A program made the position numbers and the translations under genes. Under the pieces are notes generated by a model. That model was given only the letters and a program-made list of their open reading frames with translations, did no database searches and was not told the origin of the DNA. Shown in pieces: positions 13,827 to 21,936 of a stretch of 64,000 bases of DNA (the first letter of the stretch is position 1; the number at the start of each line of letters is the position of its first letter). This DNA is from Xanthobacter tagetidis (GTDB lineage Bacteria > Pseudomonadota > Alphaproteobacteria > Rhizobiales > Xanthobacteraceae): the NCBI RefSeq assembly GCF_003667445.1, contig NZ_RCTF01000003.1, forward strand, positions 287,313-351,312, written 5' to 3'.

Positions 13827-14771
13827 ATGAAGAGCATGGATATCGAGGCCCTGGTGCGCTGGGCCTATCGGGATGAACTGCCGCGGCTGCCGCTCCAGGG
13901 GCCGCCGGCTGCCGCGTTCCGCTCGGGCTGGGAGGCGATCTCGCGCAGCGGCGAGCTGCTGGCCGTGGTGCAGGAGCCGGACATCGTCAACGCGTTCGGC
14001 ATGTTCCCCGAGCAGGTGGCGCGGCTGTGGCGCGAGCCGCATCCGGATGCGCTGGCGGTCTACGATGCGGTGGAGGGCCTCGCGGCGCTCGTGCTCGATC
14101 TGCCGGAAGGGTGGAACCCGCTGGCGGACCTGGGCGACCTCGGCGCCGACGGCCAGGCGTCCATCGCCCGCGGCCTTGATCTGCTGGTGACGGTGGAGAT
14201 GCGCGACGGGCGCGGCCAGGTGGTGCCGTCCTATGGTGGGTTGGAGGCGGGCGAGACGGTGACGGCGCGGCCGGTGATGCGCCGCTCGCCTGCGCGCCTC
14301 GTCATCCGCCACGCGCTGCTCGGCGGCTGCCCGGCCTGGGAGGCCGACGTGCCGGAGCGCAAGGTGGTGATGCGGCCCATGGGGCGCAGCCCGGCATGGT
14401 TCCGCAAGATCGTGCATATCTCGGACGGGGCGTTCGCGCCGACGCGCTATGAGATCGAGGTGGATGGCTTCGACTACAAGCGCCGCATGCCGCACCCGGA
14501 CGCCTACCAGAAGACGGTGCTGGAGCCTGATCCGGTGGACGTGGTGGTGGCGCGCGCCGAATACGAGCTGTGGCACGCAGCCTTGGCGCTGCTGGTCGAT
14601 GCGCTCGCCCCGCGCCTGCGCGACCACGCGCTGCTGCCCTCCAGCCGCGCGGTGCGGCCATGGGAGGGCGAGGCGCAGCGGGGGCGAATCTTGCCGTCTC
14701 TGCTCGTGCCGGCCGAGGGCGGCCGCACGAGTCGCGCGAAGCGGAAAAGCAAGGGGCGAGATGCCGCTTGA
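13827..14771 (+). CDS. Phage hypothetical protein, 314 aa
   Basis: A 314-aa protein (MKSMDIEALVRWAYRDELPR) beginning after the repeat array with a GGGAG ribosome site. It is predicted to be mixed alpha/beta with no recognised catalytic motif. Segments such as VVMRPMGRSPAWFRKIV and TRYEIEVDGFDYKRRMPHPD recur, as I recall, in conserved proteins located before terminase genes of alphaproteobacterial prophages. It is the last early gene before a terminator at 14,813 and the late region, so it may be a late-switch or packaging-related protein. That is inference from position only. Confidence 0.7.
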   Translation: MKSMDIEALVRWAYRDELPRLPLQGPPAAAFRSGWEAISRSGELLAVVQEPDIVNAFGMFPEQVARLWREPHPDALAVYDAVEGLAALVLDLPEGWNPLADLGDLGADGQASIARGLDLLVTVEMRDGRGQVVPSYGGLEAGETVTARPVMRRSPARLVIRHALLGGCPAWEADVPERKVVMRPMGRSPAWFRKIVHISDGAFAPTRYEIEVDGFDYKRRMPHPDAYQKTVLEPDPVDVVVARAEYELWHAALALLVDALAPRLRDHALLPSSRAVRPWEGEAQRGRILPSLLVPAEGGRTSRAKRKSKGRDAA

Positions 14772-14812
14772 CTTTCGACGCAAATTTGGTGCATCACTTG
14801 CCACAGACGAAA

Positions 14813-14846
14813 AGTACCCCGGAGCGGAGACGCGGCCGGGGTTTTT
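14813..14846 (+). terminator. Intrinsic terminator between early and late regions
   Basis: CCCCGG (14,817-14,822) pairs with CCGGGG (14,836-14,841), followed by GTTTTTCTTT. It closes the rightward early transcription unit 41 nt after the 314-aa gene and just before the late structural genes. Confidence 0.75.
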
Positions 14847-14860
14847 CTTTGGAGGTCGCC

Positions 14861-15388
14861 GTGGCCGCATTCGTCGTCAGCTATGACGGCTCGGGCACGC
14901 AGCGCTTCCTGGTCGGCGCGCGCAGGCTTGTGAGCCCTGCCGTTCAGCGGGCCATGATCGAGACGCTCGGCCAGGCCGGCGACAAGACCCGCACTGCGGT
15001 GCGGCGCGCGCTGTGGCGCCAGACGGCGGCGAAGAAGTACGGCACCATCGTCGCGGCGACGCGCTCCTACATCCTGCCAGCCGTGCTCGAATATCGCATC
15101 GAGGCCAAGGGAAAGGGCCTGCCGATCGAGGAGTTCAAGGGGCTGAGGGTCACCCGCAGGGGTGTCGCTGCGGCGCCGTGGAATTCCGCGCGCACGTTCA
15201 AGCGCTCGTTCGCGAACGGTGGGTATCGCGCGCGCCTCGGCTCGGCCCGCTTCCCCGTGCGCCGGCTGTTCGGGCCGAGCATGCCGAAGGAACTCATCAA
15301 GGACCAGTCGGCCGAGACGTTCGAGCGCACGGGCGCGGCCGAGGTCGCCGCCATCCTGCCCCGCCGCGTCGGGCGCCTGATGCCCTGA
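14861..15388 (+). CDS. Minor tail protein Z-like (GPZ family)
   Basis: Read from GTG 14861 with a strong GGAGGT ribosome site, giving 175 aa (VAAFVVSYDGSGTQRF). The end contains RFPVRRLFGPSMPKELIK, the most conserved piece of lambda gpZ-like minor tail or head-tail connector proteins. Tail-length phages use gpZ to finish tails for head joining. Here the gene precedes the packaging genes rather than the tail operon, unusual for lambda but common in chimeric prophages. A longer upstream frame in the same phase overlaps the previous gene and is rejected because of the terminator and the ribosome site. Confidence 0.7.
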   Translation: MAAFVVSYDGSGTQRFLVGARRLVSPAVQRAMIETLGQAGDKTRTAVRRALWRQTAAKKYGTIVAATRSYILPAVLEYRIEAKGKGLPIEEFKGLRVTRRGVAAAPWNSARTFKRSFANGGYRARLGSARFPVRRLFGPSMPKELIKDQSAETFERTGAAEVAAILPRRVGRLMP

Positions 15389-15500
15389 GGGCGGGGTGGT
15401 CTCTGGTATACCACGGGTCCTTCCCCCCGGGGCCAGCCCCCCACGCGGCCGCCGCAGCCCGGAAAAACGCTAGCCGGACCTTCTGAAACCTGGGTCAACG

Positions 15501-16172
15501 GTGACAACGGTGGCGACAACGGACAACAACGGTGCCGCCGCCGACGGCCTTTGGGTCGCCGTCTCGGAACTCGCCCGGCAGAAGTCCATCGACAAGGCGG
15601 CCATGTCCCGCCGCATCGCCCGCTTCGAGGCCGAGGGCCTGCTCTCGACCCGCCCCGGCCCGCGCGGCGCGAAGCTGATCAACGTCGCCGCCTATGAGCG
15701 CGTCGCCGGCGAGCATCTCGACGCCACGAAGGAGCTGGCCGCCCACACCGCCGCCGCCAATCGCGGCGAGGCGGCAAGCTCCGACCCGGTGCTCTCGCGC
15801 GAACAGGCCCGCCGCGTCGCCTACCAGGCCGACATCGCCCGCCTCGATCTCGGCGAGCGCACCCGCCGCCTCGTGCCGGTGGACCGCGTGGAGGAAGAGG
15901 CCGCCCGCCTCGTCGAGCCCATCGTCAAGGCGCTCGACCGGCTGCCCTCGCACGCCGAGGCGATCGTCTCCGCCCACAATGAGAGCGGCCAGCAGGGCGT
16001 GCGCACCTATCTCAAGGGCCTCGTCGCCACCCTGCGCAACGACGCGGCCCGGGCGCTGGCGGAACTCGCTGCCGCGCTCTCCGCCGAGCCGCGCCGCCCC
16101 ATCGAGGACTTCGACCCGAACCCGAACCCGGACCCCGACCCGGACCTCGCGCCAACCGACGAACCGTCATGA
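15501..16172 (+). CDS. Terminase small subunit-like DNA-packaging protein
   Basis: A 223-aa protein from GTG 15501. Residues 18-45 are an HTH-like segment (VSELARQKSIDKAAMSRRIA) of the winged type seen in lambda Nu1-like small terminases, followed by long helices and a C-terminal Asp/Pro tail (NPNPDPDPDLAP). Small terminases recognise the packaging site and recruit the large subunit. Its stop overlaps the large terminase ATG by 4 nt. The direct repeats GACAACGG around the start (15,500-15,535) may be part of a cos/pac recognition region, but this is not shown. Confidence 0.75.
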   Translation: MTTVATTDNNGAAADGLWVAVSELARQKSIDKAAMSRRIARFEAEGLLSTRPGPRGAKLINVAAYERVAGEHLDATKELAAHTAAANRGEAASSDPVLSREQARRVAYQADIARLDLGERTRRLVPVDRVEEEAARLVEPIVKALDRLPSHAEAIVSAHNESGQQGVRTYLKGLVATLRNDAARALAELAAALSAEPRRPIEDFDPNPNPDPDPDLAPTDEPS

Positions 16173-18232
16173 GCTTCGCCTTCGCCAGCACCCTCGGTGA
16201 GGTGGTGGCGCGGGCCTGGGGCAGGGCGCTGCGCCTCGCGCCGCCCATCGCGCCGTCGCAGTGGGCGGCCGAGCACCTCATCGTCCCGGACGGCCCACGC
16301 AAGCTGGAGGCCTGGGACCCTGAGCTGACGCCCTATATCCGCGAGCCGCTCGACATGTGCGCGCTCACCTCGCCGGTCAACGAGATCGACGTCATGAAGT
16401 CGGCCCAGACCGGCTTCACCACGCTGCTCCTCGCCGCCGTCGGCCACACCATCGACCGCGAGCCGTCCGACACGCTGCTGGTCCAGCCCACCGACGGCGC
16501 GCTTACCGATTTCAACGGCCTCAAGCTCGGCCCCATGATCGAGGCCACCGAGGCGCTCGCCGCCAAGGTGAAGCCGCAGACGTCCCGCTCGGGCGCCGGC
16601 TCCACCACCTACGCCAAGAAGTTCGGCGCCTACACGCTGACGCTGGCCATCGCCACGTCCACCTCGGACCTGCGCTCGAAGACCAAGCAGAAGGTGTTCC
16701 TCGACGAGGTCGACGAATACCCGAACGACGTGAACGGGCAGGGCGACCCGGTGGACATGGCGACCGCCCGCCAGGAATCGTTTTTGGAATCGGGCGAGTG
16801 GAAGCGGGTCAAGATTTCGACCCCGACCATCAAGAATGGCTCGCGCATCGAGGCGTCCCACGCCCGCGGCGACCAGCGCAAATGGCACGTGCCGTGCCCT
16901 GGCTGCGGCACCGAGTTCGTGTTCGAGCACGGCCCGCGCTTCCGCTTCAACCGCGCCTATCCCTATGAGGCGCACTATCTCGCGCCCTGCTGCGACCGCA
17001 TCATCGGCGCCCACGAGAAGAACGCGCTGGTGCGCAAGGGCCGCTGGATCGCCACCGAGCCCGGCCCGGGCCGGCATCCGTCCTATCATTTCGGCGGCAT
17101 GTCCTCGCCCTTCGTGCCGTGGGACGTGATCGCCAAGCGCTTCGTCGAGGCCGGCGACGATTCGGCGAAGCTGAAGACCTTCTTCAACCTCACCCTCGGT
17201 CTGCCCTACGAGGAGGAGCTGTCCGAGGTCACGGCGCAGGAATTGGTCGCCGCCACGGAGGACTATCCCCGCGGCATCGTTCCCATCCGCGCCGGCCGCA
17301 CGGTGCTGGCGGTGGACTTCAACTCTACCTGGGCGGAATGGGCGCTCTACGCCTTCGGCCCCTCCGTCGCGGGCGACGGCGTCGACCAGTGGCTGGTGGA
17401 GCACGGCACCTGCCCCGGCCGGCCCGGCGATGCCGAGCTCGGCCTGGCGCTCGAGGCGCTGTTCGAGCGCGAGTGGCCCTATGCCGGCGGCGGCGCCTAC
17501 CGGGCCGATCGCGTCGGCCTCGATACCGGCTTCGGCACCTACGAGATCTACAAGCTCGCCCGCGGCAAGCCGGACGTGCGCGCCCTCGACGGCCGCCCGC
17601 CCAAGGCCGGCGACGTGCGCAAGGCGCTGCCGCTCGGCACGCCCACCAAGGCCGCGGCCAAAGACGCCTACGGGCGCATCAAGTTCCGGGTGGATCTCTA
17701 TCCGGTCGGCTCGCACGACCTCAAGCTCTGGCTCGCCGGCGCGCTCTCGGCCTTCGCCCAGCGCCAGCCGCGCGGCTCGGCCATCCATTTGCCGCGCGAG
17801 ATCGTCGATCTCGGCATGGCCGACCAGCTGCTCGGCGAGGTGCTGGTGGCCCGCGAACGGCGCGACGGCCGCACCGAGGATGTGTGGGTGCCCCGCCGCG
17901 GCATCCGCAACGAGGGCCTCGACCTCGCGGTCTATGCGCGCGCGCTGGCGCTCGGCGTGCCGCGCGGCGGCCTCGGGCTGGAAAACGTCACCCGCGCCCA
18001 ATGGGGCGCGCTCCTCATGGAGCGACATCAGCTTGCGCAGGCGCAAGCTGATTTGTTCACCGCGCCGGAGACGCCGCCGCCGTCCAACCCGTCGTCTCCG
18101 GCGCGGGGCGGGCTGACGCCCGCATCGGTTCCGACACCCGCACCTGCACCCGCCAGTCCGGCCCGGCCGGCGCGGGCGAAGACTTCCGCCCTCGGCGCCG
18201 CGTTGCGCCGCGCCATGAGCCAAACGAGGTAG
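16169..18232 (+). CDS. Terminase large subunit, lambda gpA type
   Basis: A 687-aa enzyme close to lambda gpA in length (641 aa). The N-terminal ATPase has a Walker A-like KSAQTGFTT (about 76-84) and Walker B VFLDEVDEY (about 178-186). The C-terminal nuclease begins around LAVDFNSTWAEWALYAF (about 380). A Cys-rich WHVPCPGCGTEFVFEHG segment (about 240) and GHHEKN-like second pair match gpA's zinc-binding insert. It cuts concatemers and pumps DNA into lambda-like heads. The C-terminal tail is proline-rich and includes a constant-loop hairpin (18,061-18,105). It is co-transcribed with the small subunit (4-nt overlap). Confidence 0.93.
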   Translation: MSFAFASTLGEVVARAWGRALRLAPPIAPSQWAAEHLIVPDGPRKLEAWDPELTPYIREPLDMCALTSPVNEIDVMKSAQTGFTTLLLAAVGHTIDREPSDTLLVQPTDGALTDFNGLKLGPMIEATEALAAKVKPQTSRSGAGSTTYAKKFGAYTLTLAIATSTSDLRSKTKQKVFLDEVDEYPNDVNGQGDPVDMATARQESFLESGEWKRVKISTPTIKNGSRIEASHARGDQRKWHVPCPGCGTEFVFEHGPRFRFNRAYPYEAHYLAPCCDRIIGAHEKNALVRKGRWIATEPGPGRHPSYHFGGMSSPFVPWDVIAKRFVEAGDDSAKLKTFFNLTLGLPYEEELSEVTAQELVAATEDYPRGIVPIRAGRTVLAVDFNSTWAEWALYAFGPSVAGDGVDQWLVEHGTCPGRPGDAELGLALEALFEREWPYAGGGAYRADRVGLDTGFGTYEIYKLARGKPDVRALDGRPPKAGDVRKALPLGTPTKAAAKDAYGRIKFRVDLYPVGSHDLKLWLAGALSAFAQRQPRGSAIHLPREIVDLGMADQLLGEVLVARERRDGRTEDVWVPRRGIRNEGLDLAVYARALALGVPRGGLGLENVTRAQWGALLMERHQLAQAQADLFTAPETPPPSNPSSPARGGLTPASVPTPAPAPASPARPARAKTSALGAALRRAMSQTR
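18061..18105. repeat. Constant-loop hairpin, copy E (inside terminase gene)
   Basis: The stem starts CGCGCCGGAGACG and has 16 bp with one mismatch; the loop CCGCCGTCCAACC (18,077-18,089) differs by one base from the family loop. It is followed by a second small hairpin GGGCGGGCTGACGCCC also present after copy D. Confidence 0.75.
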
Positions 18233-18238
18233 CACCCC

Positions 18239-18454
18239 ATGACCCCCTCCGAGATCGCCGCAGAGATCGCGCGCCTCGAGGGCATCCTCGTGGAGGCGGA
18301 GAGCGGCGCCCGCGCCCGCAAGATCCGCATGGGCGAGCGCGAGATCGAGAACAGTGAGGTGGACAAGATCGCCCTGCGCCGCCGCATTGCCGAGCTGAAG
18401 GGGCAGCTTTCCGGCGGCCCCCGCCGCGCCCGCCGCCGCCTGGTGTTCTTCTGA
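18239..18454 (+). CDS. Head-tail joining protein, gpW-like
   Basis: 71 residues, close to lambda gpW (68 aa), starting MTPSEIAAEIARLEGILVEA. Two heptad-rich helices (IAAEIARLEG; IALRRRIAELKGQL) are the gpW fold pattern, and the C-terminus is basic (GGPRRARRRLVFF). gpW stabilises DNA in the filled head and provides the platform for the connector. It lies between the large terminase and the portal gene, the same place as in lambda, and its stop overlaps the portal ATG by one base. Confidence 0.8.
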   Translation: MTPSEIAAEIARLEGILVEAESGARARKIRMGEREIENSEVDKIALRRRIAELKGQLSGGPRRARRRLVFF

Positions 18455-20106
18455 TGGGCCTGCGCAGCGCCCTGGCTGAATTCTTCCGCCCCGGGCGCGC
18501 CGCCGCCGGCCAACCCGGCGCGCCCGGGGCGGGTGAGCGTGCCATTCCGCGCGCCGATGCCGGCTATCAGGGCGCCTCGCGCACCCATCAGGATCTCGCG
18601 TCCTGGCTGCCGCGCGCCTTCTCGGCGCAGTCAGCGCTCTCGCCCGACCGCAACCTGCTCACCTCGCGCATCCACGATCTGGCGCGCAACGATGGCTGGG
18701 CTTCCGCCGGGCTCGACCGGCTGGTGGACAACGTCATCGGCGGCGGCTGGGGCCTCAATGCGCTGCTCAACCGGCGCCGCCTCAAGCTGGACGATGCCGC
18801 CGCCACCGACATCGCCGCGCAGATCGAGGCCGAGTTCGAGGATTGGGCCACCGATCCCGATTGCTGGTGCGACGCGGAGATGCGCAACGGCTTCGGCGGC
18901 CTGCTGGCGCTCGCCTACCGGCACCGCGCCATGGATGGCGAGGCGCTCGCCGTCATCTCCTTCGACGAGCGCGGCGGCCCCTGGGCGACCGCGATCCAGG
19001 TGGTGGACCCCGACCGGTTGTCCCAGCCGCAGGCGGCGCCCGAGACCGACCGCTTCCGCCAGGGCATTGAGCTCGGCCCCAGCACCGAGCCGCTCGCCTA
19101 TCACATCCGCCGGGCCCATCCGGGCGAGGCCTTCACCTGGCGCGATGCCGAGCATTTGCGCGTGCCGCGCTTCATGGGCGGCCGCCGCCTCGTGGTGCAC
19201 GCCTTCGAGCCCACCCGCGCCGGCCAGATTCGCGGCGTGCCGGCGCTCGCCAGCGTGGTCAAGAAGCTGCGCATGCTCGGCCGCTACGACGAGGCGGAAC
19301 TGCAGGCGGCGGTCATCAATGCCGTGCTCGCGGCCTTCGTCACCACGCCCTACGATCCCGACGCTATGGCCGAGGCCATGGCGGGCGGCTCGAAGACCGA
19401 GGACATCCTCGACGCCATGAGCGCGGCGCGCGAGAAGCATTGGGCCGAGGCGCCGCCCATGACGCTGCCGGGCGCCGCCATCAACTTCCTGGCGCCGGGC
19501 GAGGAGATCAAGCTCTCCAACCCGCACCATCCGAACTCGGTGTTCGAGAGCTTCACCCGCGCCTCGCTGCGCAACATCGCCTCCGCGCTCGGCATCACCT
19601 ACGAGCAGCTCTCGGCGGATTGGGGCCAGGTCAATTATTCCTCGGCTCGCGCCGCGCTGCTGGAGGTGTGGCGCGGCTTCACCGCCCGCGCCGGCCACTT
19701 CGCCCACCAGTTCGTCCAGCCCATCTATGTGCGCTGGTTCGAGGAGGCGGTGGCGCGCCGTCGCATCGTCCTGCCGCGCACCTCGCCGTCCTTCGAGGAG
19801 GCCCGCGCCGCCTGGACCCGCGCCCGCTGGCGCATGCCGGGCCGCGGCTGGGTGGACCCGCTGAAGGAGGCGCAGGCGGCGGACCTGCGCGTGCGCCTCG
19901 GCATCTCCACTTTGGAGCGCGAGGCCGCCGAGCAGGGCCTCGATTGGGAGGAGAACCTCGAGCAGCGCGCGCGGGAATTGAAGCGCGTGCGCGAGCTGGA
20001 GGCGTCCTACGGCCTGCCCGAAGGCGCGCTGCTCAACCCCGCGGCGGTGCCCGCCTCCGCCGGCGGGCCGGACGAACAGAACGAGGATGTGCGCAATGGC
20101 CTCTGA
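18454..20106 (+). CDS. Portal protein, lambda gpB type
   Basis: A 550-aa portal (lambda gpB is 533 aa). Family features visible include a basic N-terminus, SRIHDLARNDGWASAGLDRL with VIGGGWGLNALLN (about 70-105), and the later FLAPGEEIKLSNPHHPNSVF and NIASALGITYEQLSADWGQVN blocks that are nearly invariant in lambda-like portals. Twelve copies form the DNA channel at one head vertex. A constant-loop hairpin at 18,486-18,532 lies in the codons for AAGQPGAPG near the N-terminus and must be a late insertion. Its 3' end overlaps the start of the protease gene. Confidence 0.95.
   Translation: MGLRSALAEFFRPGRAAAGQPGAPGAGERAIPRADAGYQGASRTHQDLASWLPRAFSAQSALSPDRNLLTSRIHDLARNDGWASAGLDRLVDNVIGGGWGLNALLNRRRLKLDDAAATDIAAQIEAEFEDWATDPDCWCDAEMRNGFGGLLALAYRHRAMDGEALAVISFDERGGPWATAIQVVDPDRLSQPQAAPETDRFRQGIELGPSTEPLAYHIRRAHPGEAFTWRDAEHLRVPRFMGGRRLVVHAFEPTRAGQIRGVPALASVVKKLRMLGRYDEAELQAAVINAVLAAFVTTPYDPDAMAEAMAGGSKTEDILDAMSAAREKHWAEAPPMTLPGAAINFLAPGEEIKLSNPHHPNSVFESFTRASLRNIASALGITYEQLSADWGQVNYSSARAALLEVWRGFTARAGHFAHQFVQPIYVRWFEEAVARRRIVLPRTSPSFEEARAAWTRARWRMPGRGWVDPLKEAQAADLRVRLGISTLEREAAEQGLDWEENLEQRARELKRVRELEASYGLPEGALLNPAAVPASAGGPDEQNEDVRNGL
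18486..18532. repeat. Constant-loop hairpin, copy B (inside portal gene)
   Basis: A 17-bp stem (starting CCGCCCCGGGCGCGCC plus one more pair) closes on loop CCGCCGGCCAACC at 18,503-18,515. The loop is identical to copy A while the stem is unrelated. Confidence 0.85.
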
Positions 20107-21154
20107 CCTCATCGTCGACGGCGAGCTGATGCTCTACGGCCCGGTCGGCGGCTCTTGGTGGGACGACGGTGGCTTCACCGCCACCGAAGTGCTCCAGGCC
20201 CTCGCCGAGATGGAGGGCGACATCACCGTCCGCCTCAATTCCGGCGGCGGCATCGCCTGGGACGGCATCGCCATCTACAACGCGCTGCACGCCCGCACCT
20301 CGAAGGTGACGGTGGTGATCGACGGCATCGCGGCCTCCGCCGCCTCCGTCATCGCCATGGGCGGCGACGACATCGTCATGCGCACCGGCGCGCTGATGAT
20401 GATCCACGACGCCTCCACCATCACCTGGGGCACGGCGGAGGAGCACGAGAAGTCGGCGGCCCTGCTCGGCAAGCTCGATGGCCAGCTCGCCGCCGTCTAT
20501 GCCGCCCGCACCGGCCTCGATCTGTCCGAAATCAGCGGCCTCATGGACGCGGAGACCTGGATGGACGGCACTGAGGCCGTCGAGAAGGGCTTCGCCACGG
20601 CCGCCGGCGCGGAGAAGGCGGCCAAGGCGAGCGCCTTCGACTATCGCCTCTATGCCCATGCGCCCAAGCCCCTCGTGGCTTCCGCCCGCAAGCTGAAGGC
20701 CCCGCGCCCGGTGGGCGAATGGGGCGTCCCGCTCAACGCCGCCATGGCGCGGCGCAAGACCCCGGCGCAGCCCGCCGCCATTTCGGAGCCTCCCATGCCC
20801 AACGAGACCCAGACCGGGACGGCCCCCGCCGCGCCCGCCAACGACAATGCCCCCGCCAAGACCGAGCGGGAGCGCATCTCGGCCATCCTCGACCATGCGG
20901 AGGCGGCGGGCCGCGAGGACCTCGCCAAGCACCTCGCCTTCAAGACCGACATGAGCGCCGAGGCGGCGACCGCCATGCTCGCCAAGGCGCCCAAGGCCGC
21001 GCCCGCCGCGGACGGCCTCGGCGCCCTGCGCGAGAGCGCCCCCAAGGTCGTCATCGGCGGCGACGCGAAGGGCGAGACCAAAAGCGAGGACGGCAAGCCG
21101 CGCTCGCTGGACAGCGCCGTCGACCGCTTCAACGCCGCATTCAAGCGGCGCTGA
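20096..21154 (+). CDS. Head maturation protease (ClpP/S49 fold) with scaffold domain
   Basis: A 352-aa protein from ATG 20096 (MASDLIVDGELML), which has an AGGA ribosome site 8-12 nt upstream. Residues 8-190 are a ClpP-like serine protease with RLNSGGGIAWDGIAIYNAL, the nucleophile region GIAASAASVIAMGG (Ser81 or Ser84) and His104 (MMIHDAS). The last 119 residues form a charged helical scaffold (ERERISAILDHAEA...RFNAAFKRR). In lambda, gpC and Nu3 share one frame in this way. The protein should assemble and then clip the procapsid. It overlaps the portal 3' end by 11 nt. Confidence 0.9.
   Translation: MASDLIVDGELMLYGPVGGSWWDDGGFTATEVLQALAEMEGDITVRLNSGGGIAWDGIAIYNALHARTSKVTVVIDGIAASAASVIAMGGDDIVMRTGALMMIHDASTITWGTAEEHEKSAALLGKLDGQLAAVYAARTGLDLSEISGLMDAETWMDGTEAVEKGFATAAGAEKAAKASAFDYRLYAHAPKPLVASARKLKAPRPVGEWGVPLNAAMARRKTPAQPAAISEPPMPNETQTGTAPAAPANDNAPAKTERERISAILDHAEAAGREDLAKHLAFKTDMSAEAATAMLAKAPKAAPAADGLGALRESAPKVVIGGDAKGETKSEDGKPRSLDSAVDRFNAAFKRR
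20795..21154 (+). CDS. Internal-start scaffolding protein (Nu3-like)
   Basis: An in-frame ATG at 20795 (MPNETQTGTAPAAP) has CGGAG 6 nt upstream inside the protease gene. It would give a separate 119-aa scaffold as lambda Nu3 is made from within gene C. The segment is helical and charged, with no protease residues. The internal ribosome site and its position exactly at the protease/scaffold junction support independent translation. Confidence 0.6.
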   Translation: MPNETQTGTAPAAPANDNAPAKTERERISAILDHAEAAGREDLAKHLAFKTDMSAEAATAMLAKAPKAAPAADGLGALRESAPKVVIGGDAKGETKSEDGKPRSLDSAVDRFNAAFKRR

Positions 21155-21204
21155 TCCCATTCACCCCATCGGCGGGCCGCGGGCCCGGAACAAGGGACTG
21201 AACC

Positions 21205-21873
21205 ATGGCTCACCTGATCGAGGGCCGGCATGCCGGCGAGGGCCTCCTCTACGAGGCCGAGAACTACTATTCCCGCGAGGCCGGCGTGCTTGCGATGAGC
21301 GAGGAGGTGGATGTGGCCGGCGTGCTCGGCCGCATCTCCGGCGGCGGTGCCGTCACTGTCACCAAGACCGACGTGGCAGGCGCCAACAAGGGCGTCCTCA
21401 CCCTCGCCAATCCCGCGCACGGCGCCGGCGTGAAGGCCGGCACCTACCGCGTGGTGTTCGTCGAGCCCGCGGCCGACGCGGGCACCTTCGTGGTGGAGGA
21501 TCCCGACGGCATCGTGGTCGGCCGCGGCACCGTGGGCGTCGCCTTCGACGGCGCGGTGAAGTTCACCCTCGCCGACGGCGCCACGGACTTCCTGCCGGGC
21601 GAGCAGGCACAGATCCATGTGGCCATCGCCCCGCCCGCCAATTTCGGCCAGTGGCGCGCCTGGGACCCCGACGCCACCGACGGATCGCAGGTGGCCCGCG
21701 CCGTCGCCTACGACAAGGCCTCGGCGCCCGCGGACGGCACCGCGGCGATCCTGCTGCTCGTGCGCCACTGCACCTGGCGGGCGGGGGACCTCACCTTTAA
21801 GGCCGGCATCACGCCGGAGGAGAAGGCGCTCGCCATCGTCCAGCTGATCGACGCCGGCATCACCACGCGCTGA
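21205..21873 (+). CDS. Head decoration protein (lambda gpD-like)
   Basis: A 222-aa protein between the scaffold and the major capsid gene, exactly where lambda D lies. Its opening (HLIEGRHAGEGLLYEAENYY) and the end (FKAGITPEEKALAIVQLIDA) match phage head-decoration proteins, while the middle (residues 45-140) is an extra beta-rich insert with repeated Val/Gly strands; lambda D is only about 110 aa. Decoration proteins stabilise the expanded capsid. The insert may be an exposed Ig-like surface domain. Confidence 0.85.
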   Translation: MAHLIEGRHAGEGLLYEAENYYSREAGVLAMSEEVDVAGVLGRISGGGAVTVTKTDVAGANKGVLTLANPAHGAGVKAGTYRVVFVEPAADAGTFVVEDPDGIVVGRGTVGVAFDGAVKFTLADGATDFLPGEQAQIHVAIAPPANFGQWRAWDPDATDGSQVARAVAYDKASAPADGTAAILLLVRHCTWRAGDLTFKAGITPEEKALAIVQLIDAGITTR

Positions 21874-21896
21874 TCGCGCTCTCCCCTCAACCATCG

Positions 21897-21923
21897 CGGC
21901 CGCCTTCGGGCGGCCTTTTCTTT
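21897..21923 (+). terminator. Hairpin terminator between decoration and capsid genes
   Basis: GGCCGCC-TTC-GGGCGGCC followed by TTTTCTTT. It probably attenuates transcription so that the capsid gene, which has its own ribosome site (CGGAGAC), can be expressed at a different level. Confidence 0.75.
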
Positions 21924-21936
21924 CGGAGACCCTTCC

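Noticed and set aside
15389..15500. Phage cos site near GGTATACC before the small terminase
   Set aside because: Position is right, but no cohesive-end symmetry or binding repeats can be shown from sequence alone.
16007..18235. 742-codon leftward frame opposite the terminase
   Set aside because: Antisense of the well-supported large terminase; low complexity and no ribosome site.
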